Shown here: piece by piece, positions 58,102-64,000 of the stretch
How positions within the stretch are numbered: the first letter of the stretch is position 1
Layout of the letters: each line of letters starts with the position of its first letter
DNA from: Microbacterium sp. Root61
Lineage (GTDB): Bacteria > Actinomycetota > Actinomycetes > Actinomycetales > Microbacteriaceae
Direction: 5' to 3'
Length of the DNA stretch: 64,000 nt
Assembly (NCBI RefSeq): GCF_001427525.1
Contig: NZ_LMGU01000001.1
Location: forward strand, 1,769,788-1,833,787
Notes under the pieces: generated by a model
Database searches by the model: none
What the model was told of the DNA's origin: nothing
The model's input: the letters and a program-made list of their open reading frames with translations, nothing else
Translations under genes and position numbers: made by a program

Positions 58102-58889
58102 GCCGCGGGTGCCTCGCCGACCGCGTCCCGGTACGCGTAGACGTACCGGTAGTAGTCGGCGAACTGCAGACGGGATGCCGCGGCCTCATCGACGACGAGC
58201 GTCACGTGCGGGTGGTGCTGCAGGATCGTGCCCGGCCACTTGGCCGACACGGCGCCCTCCACCAGGTGGTGCACAGCTTCCGCCTTGCCGCCGCCGATGG
58301 CGATGAGCACGATGCGACGCGCCTGCATGATCGTGCCGAGCCCCTGGGTGACGCAGTGCCGCGGCACGGCATCCACCTCGCCGCCGAAGAAGCGCGCGTT
58401 GTCACGCCGGGTCTGCGCCGTGAGCGTCTTAACGCGGGTGCGAGAGGCGAAGGAGGAGCCCGGCTCGTTGAACGCGATGTGGCCGTCGGTGCCGATCCCG
58501 AGGATCTGCAGGTCCACGCCACCAGCGGCCTCGATCCCCCGCTCGTACTCGGCGCATGCCTCCGCCAGGTCGGCCGCCGAGCCATCCAACGCCCGCACCG
58601 CGTCGGGGGCGAAGTCGACCCGCGAGACGAGCTCCTCGTCGATGACGGTGCGGTACGAGCAGGGATGCCACGAGGGAAGCCCGACGTACTCGTCGAGCGT
58701 GAAGCCCCGCGCACGGGCGAACGACATCTCCCCCTCCGCGGTGCGCCGGGCGAGCTCGTCGTACACATGCAGCGGGCTGGACCCGGTTGCCAGCCCCAGC
58801 ACGGCCTCCGGCTTGCCCGCGAGCAACTGCTGGATCTCGTCGGCGACGAGCGAGCCGATCTGCTCCTCTTCGGTGATGATGACTTCCAT
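58098..58889 (-). CDS. nagB: Glucosamine-6-phosphate deaminase
   Basis: A 263-residue enzyme converting glucosamine 6-phosphate to fructose 6-phosphate and ammonia. It has the phosphate-binding LGLATGSSPLHVY, the TLDEYVGL Asp and the catalytic LGIGTDGHIAFNEP segment with Asp, His and Glu in place. The start overlaps the nanE stop by one base. It is the last committed step of sialic acid breakdown before glycolysis. No nagA gene is present in the visible operon. Confidence 0.95.
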   Translation of the reverse strand: MEVIITEEEQIGSLVADEIQQLLAGKPEAVLGLATGSSPLHVYDELARRTAEGEMSFARARGFTLDEYVGLPSWHPCSYRTVIDEELVSRVDFAPDAVRALDGSAADLAEACAEYERGIEAAGGVDLQILGIGTDGHIAFNEPGSSFASRTRVKTLTAQTRRDNARFFGGEVDAVPRHCVTQGLGTIMQARRIVLIAIGGGKAEAVHHLVEGAVSAKWPGTILQHHPHVTLVVDEAAASRLQFADYYRYVYAYRDAVGEAPAA

Positions 58890-59593
58890 CAGGCCACGGT
58901 CTCCTCGGTCTGCGCCGCGAGTGCGTCGACGAACCACGACGTGATCGTCGTGGGGTGGGTGATCGCCGTGCCCACGCACACGGCGAAGGCTCCGGCGGAA
59001 AGGGCGGCCGCAGCATCCGCCGGCGAATGGATGCGGCCTTCCGCGACGACCGGCTTTGTGCACTGCTGCGCGATCTGCGCGATGAGCTCGATATCGGGAC
59101 CGGCGGTCTTCGGCCGCTCCCCGGTGTAGCCGGACAGAGTCGTGCCGAGGAAGTCGGCGCCGGCCGCCTCGGCGGCCACGGCGTCCTCCAGCGATCCGCA
59201 GTCCGCCATCACGAGCACGTCGTGGACCTCGCGCAGGGCGGCGATCGTCTCGGCCAGCGTGCGACCGTCCGGGCGGGGGCGGCGCGTGCCGTCGAGCGCG
59301 ACGACATCGGCGCCCGCGGCGGCTACGGCCAGAGCGTGGTCGAGGGTCGGCGTGATGAAGACGCCTTCGGCGCCGTCCTTCCAGAGCCCGACCACGGGGA
59401 CGGTCAGGTCGGCCGCGGCACGGATGTCGCTGATGCCCTGCAGGCGGATGCCGGCGGCACCGCCGACGACGGCGGCCCGGGCGATGCGGGCCATGGTGTC
59501 GGGTTCGCGCATCGGTTCGCCCGGGTACGCCTGGCACGACACGATCAGCCCGTGGGCGAGCCGGTCGTGGATGTCGGATGCGGTGATTCTCAT
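58889..59593 (-). CDS. nanE: N-acetylmannosamine-6-phosphate 2-epimerase
   Basis: A 234-residue TIM-barrel epimerase. Family signatures are LIVSCQAYPGEPM, GIRLQGISDIRA, VGLWKDG and ALDGTRRPRPDG, with the later ADCGS and AEGRIHSP phosphate site. It converts N-acetylmannosamine 6-phosphate to N-acetylglucosamine 6-phosphate. It overlaps nanK by four bases and nagB by one. Confidence 0.95.
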   Translation of the reverse strand: MRITASDIHDRLAHGLIVSCQAYPGEPMREPDTMARIARAAVVGGAAGIRLQGISDIRAAADLTVPVVGLWKDGAEGVFITPTLDHALAVAAAGADVVALDGTRRPRPDGRTLAETIAALREVHDVLVMADCGSLEDAVAAEAAGADFLGTTLSGYTGERPKTAGPDIELIAQIAQQCTKPVVAEGRIHSPADAAAALSAGAFAVCVGTAITHPTTITSWFVDALAAQTEETVA

Positions 59594-60543
59594 GGTCGTC
59601 CTTCGATCTGGTCCCACGCGGCGGCAGCGGCCCCGCGCAGCGGTGCGGTGTCGCCGAGGGTTCCGGCGAGCACCGGGGTGCTCTGCAGCACGGTGATGAG
59701 TTCGCCGCGCACAGTGTCCTGCATCGGGCGCCACCAGGACGCGCCGGCGCCCGCGACGCCACCGCTGACGATGACGCGCTCCGGGTCGAGCAGGGTGACG
59801 GCCCCGGCGATGCCGCGACCGACGGCGGCGGCGGAGTCCGTCAGCGCGGCGGAGGCGATCTCATCGCCGTCGGCCGCTCGGGCGAGGATCCCGCGGGAGT
59901 CGGTGACCGCGGGGTCACCACCGAGCGAGAGGTAGTGGTTGTGCATCCCGATGCCCGAGCCGAGCGCCTCGAGATGCCCCATCCGGCCGCAGGGGCAGCG
60001 CAGGTGCGCGGCACCGGCGATCGGCATGTGGCCCATCTCGCCGGCCACGTGCCGGCTGCCGCGCACCACCTCGCCGCCCATGATCACGGCGGCGCCGATA
60101 CCGGTGCCGACCGCCACGACGAGTGCGCTCGAGGCGCCCTCGGCCGCTCCGGCACGGAGCTCGCCGAACGCGTACGCGTCGACGTCGTTCTGCACGTGAA
60201 TGGGCAGACGCGCGCCGAGCGGTCCGCTCAGCGCCGTGGTGAGGTCCGCCGCGACGTCGGTTCCGGTCCACCCGGCCAGGGTGTCGGTGGAGGAGATGAT
60301 CAGCCCCCGACCGACATCGACCACTCCCGCCGTCCCGACCCCGATGGCACGGATCGCAACGGGCTCAGTCGACCGCGACCGCAGGATCCCGGCGAGATCC
60401 ACGACGGTGTCGAGGATCGCGGCGGGCCCGCGACGGCCGGGCGTCGGAGCGGATGCCGTGTCCCACAGGACTCCGGCACGATCCACGAGTGCGGCCGCCG
60501 TCTTCGTGCCGCCGATGTCGACGGCGAGGACGACGTCGCGCAT
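59590..60543 (-). CDS. nanK: N-acetylmannosamine kinase (ROK family)
   Basis: A 317-residue ROK kinase. The N-terminal phosphate site is AVDIGGTKTAAAL, the catalytic segment VQNDVDAYAFGE, and the GTGIGAA adenosine loop follows. The zinc motif reads CPCGRMGHLE, so the third Cys of the usual CxCGxxGCxE is His. Position between nanA and nanE supports N-acetylmannosamine as substrate. Overlaps both neighbours. Confidence 0.9.
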   Translation of the reverse strand: MRDVVLAVDIGGTKTAAALVDRAGVLWDTASAPTPGRRGPAAILDTVVDLAGILRSRSTEPVAIRAIGVGTAGVVDVGRGLIISSTDTLAGWTGTDVAADLTTALSGPLGARLPIHVQNDVDAYAFGELRAGAAEGASSALVVAVGTGIGAAVIMGGEVVRGSRHVAGEMGHMPIAGAAHLRCPCGRMGHLEALGSGIGMHNHYLSLGGDPAVTDSRGILARAADGDEIASAALTDSAAAVGRGIAGAVTLLDPERVIVSGGVAGAGASWWRPMQDTVRGELITVLQSTPVLAGTLGDTAPLRGAAAAAWDQIEGRP

Positions 60544-61493
60544 CACGCCACCGGTGCGGCGAGGAGATCCATGCTCTCGAGGATCGCCCAGATGCGCTCC
60601 ACGGCCTCGCCCGGGAGGGGCTGGACCGGGAACGCCATGGTGGCCTGGGCGATGATGCCACGGGCGACCATCGCGGTCTTGAACGCACCGACGCCGGCGG
60701 CATCCGGCGAGAGGCCGCTCGTCTGGAAGACGATCTCGAACAGGCGGTTCAGGCGCTCCTGCTCGGCACGTGCGGTGTCCCAGTCGCCCTGGCCCGCGGC
60801 ATCCCACAGCCGGACGTAGCCGGCGGCTTCGACGTTGGCGAGTCCCGGGACGACGCCGTCGGCGCCGGCCAGCGCCATGGCGTCCACGACGACCTCGTGG
60901 CCGGTGAACAGACGCAGCGGGCTGCCGGCGGCGGCGTTCGCGGCAATCAGGCGGCGGAACCCGACGTCATCGCCGGACGAGTCCTTGACGCCCTCGATGA
61001 CACCCTCGGTGCCGAGCTGCACGAGCAGGTCGGCCGACAGCTTGGAGTGCACGCGCACCGGAACGTCGTACGCCCACAGCGGTGCGTCGATCCCGGCGGC
61101 CACGGCGCGGAAGTGCGCGGCCGTCTCGGAGGGCGAGTTGATCGCGTACAGCGGCGCCGTGGTCACGATCGTGTCGGCGCCGGCGGCGATGAGGCGGCGG
61201 GCGGTCTCGATCACGCGCGCCGAGGTGAGCTCGATGGCACCGGCGATGATCGGCAGGCGACCGGCGTTCGCGCGGGCGATGACCGTGAGGATCTCGACGC
61301 GCTGGTCGTCGGTGAAGTAGGCGGTCTCACCCGACGAGCCCAGGGCGAACAGGCCGCTGACGCCGGAGGAGATGAGGTACTCGACGAGGTGCTCGAGCGA
61401 GGCGACATCGATCGATCCGTCGGGCAGCAGCGGCGTGACGACGGGAGGGACGACGCCGGAGAGCTGAGCGGTCGAAGAGGTGGTGATGGTCAT
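60543..61493 (-). CDS. nanA: N-acetylneuraminate lyase (DHDPS family)
   Basis: A 316-residue class I aldolase. The GSSGE motif is at 52-56, the catalytic Tyr at 142 (WAYDVPVR) and the Schiff-base Lys at 170 (EGVKDSSG). It splits sialic acid to N-acetylmannosamine and pyruvate; the family is shared with dihydrodipicolinate synthase, so the call depends on context. It overlaps nanK by one base and follows the transporter by 21 bases. Confidence 0.88.
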   Translation of the reverse strand: MTITTSSTAQLSGVVPPVVTPLLPDGSIDVASLEHLVEYLISSGVSGLFALGSSGETAYFTDDQRVEILTVIARANAGRLPIIAGAIELTSARVIETARRLIAAGADTIVTTAPLYAINSPSETAAHFRAVAAGIDAPLWAYDVPVRVHSKLSADLLVQLGTEGVIEGVKDSSGDDVGFRRLIAANAAAGSPLRLFTGHEVVVDAMALAGADGVVPGLANVEAAGYVRLWDAAGQGDWDTARAEQERLNRLFEIVFQTSGLSPDAAGVGAFKTAMVARGIIAQATMAFPVQPLPGEAVERIWAILESMDLLAAPVA

Positions 61494-61514
61494 GTCGTGG
61501 TGCTCCGTGATCTT

Positions 61515-62317
61515 TCAGTTCTTGAAGTGCGGCTCGAGCAGCGAAGGCGCGGCGCCGAGCAGCGTGCGTGTGTAGTCATCGGTGGGGTGGTCGAAAACCT
61601 GGGCGGCAGCGCCGAACTCGACGATGCGGCCCTTGCTCATGACCGCGATCTCGTCGGACAGATACCGCACGGTCTGGATGTCGTGCGAGATGAAGACCAT
61701 GCCCAGGCCGAGTTCGTTCTTCAGGTCGGTGAGCAGGTTGAGGATCTGCGCGCGCACCGAGACGTCCAGGGCGGACGTGGGCTCGTCGGCGACGATCACC
61801 TGCGGGTCCAGCGCGAGTGCGCGGGCGATCGCGACGCGCTGACGCTGCCCGCCGGACAGCTGACCGGGAAGCGCGTCCAGCGCCGACTGCGGCAGTCCGA
61901 CCAGTCCGATGAGCTCGCGCACCCGGCGGTCGCGGGAGGCGGCCGATCCGATGCGGTGGACCTGCATCGGATCCAGCAGGGCGTCCCGGATCGTCATGCG
62001 CGAGTTCAGCGCCGTCGCCGGGTCCTGGAAGACGACGGACAGGATGCGCCCGAGCCGGTTGCGGACGGCGCCCGTGAAGGCGGTCACCTGCTCTCCGGCG
62101 AACACGACATGACCCGACGTGGGCTGTTCGAGCCCGACGAGCACCTTCGCGGCCGTGGACTTGCCGGATCCCGATTCACCGACGATGCCGAGCGTGCGCC
62201 CGCGTTCGACGGTCAGGGAGACGCCGGCGAGGGCATCGACGTAGCTCTTCTTGAACAGCCCGGACGTCCGGGTCTTGAAGCGGACGTGGACGTCCCGCAG
62301 CTCGATGATCGGCTCGC

Positions 62318-62321
<4 letters not shown>
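61515..62321 (-). CDS. ABC transporter ATP-binding protein (DppF type), sialic acid operon
   Basis: A 268-residue ATPase. Walker A is GESGSGKST, signature LSGGQRQR, Walker B VIVADEPTSALD and switch FISHD. The start overlaps the stop of the fused permease-ATPase by four bases. With it, this probably forms a dipeptide-type importer for sialic acid or sialosides, like the SatABCD systems. Confidence 0.93.

Positions 62322-64000
<1,679 letters not shown>

Overview
The window is high-GC DNA with mixed start codons, actinobacterial-type Shine-Dalgarno sites, leaderless-looking promoters and several small protein families I associate with Microbacteriaceae. The best guess is a Microbacterium or close relative; the genus is an inference from gene content. 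No phage, CRISPR array, transposase or complete insertion sequence was recognised. Genes are densely packed, mostly in translationally coupled operons.

Region 1 (1-23000) is a catabolic locus of unknown substrate. It begins with a ROK regulator and an M81 metallopeptidase, then an AraC regulator divergent from a zinc alcohol dehydrogenase and a 747-residue FAD oxidoreductase. A minus-strand run of ten genes follows (18762 down to 8195): a dipeptide-type ABC transporter (two permeases, two ATPases, a lipoprotein), a second FAD oxidoreductase, a pair of unrecognised beta-rich cytosolic proteins, a mannitol/fructuronate-type dehydrogenase and a PfkB kinase, with a LacI regulator behind it. A sulfatase is divergent from this operon. 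Next to the sulfatase lies a second copy of the unrecognised gene pair, divergent from another LacI regulator. Palindromic operator candidates sit at the key promoters.

Region 2 (about 23300-37000) is rich in small stress-type genes: two small hydrophilic stress proteins (one CsbD-like), Dps coupled to a YbdK-type carboxylate-amine ligase, a general-stress SDR, an FHA protein, a GNAT enzyme, an NRAMP-like transporter with two PRC-barrel proteins and a lipoprotein, a FUSC-like membrane protein and two copies of a small protein family. Most of its transcription units carry the same upstream element, TTGTCAACCCC or a close variant, always in the orientation of the gene. A tRNA-Arg(ACG) gene lies at 34390-34462.

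Region 3 (34500-49000) is more housekeeping-like: short membrane proteins, an aldose epimerase, an NAD-dependent epimerase, a RecQ helicase fused to a phosphoribosyltransferase-like domain, and a long-form GAPDH. Within it is an operon of an SdsA-type alkylsulfatase, a DoxX protein, a phthalate-dioxygenase-reductase-type protein and a cytochrome P450.

Region 4 (49000-57000) combines an arylsulfatase with a two-component flavin monooxygenase, a LysR regulator, a branched-chain-type binding protein and a luciferase-like monooxygenase. It looks like aryl sulfate to phenol to catechol chemistry. A 14-base element is shared by the promoters of its two operons.

Region 5 (57136-64000) is a sialic acid / amino sugar operon: nanA, nanK, nanE, nagB and an esterase, preceded by a dipeptide-type ABC transporter in which one permease is fused to one ATPase. 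It runs off the right end of the window.
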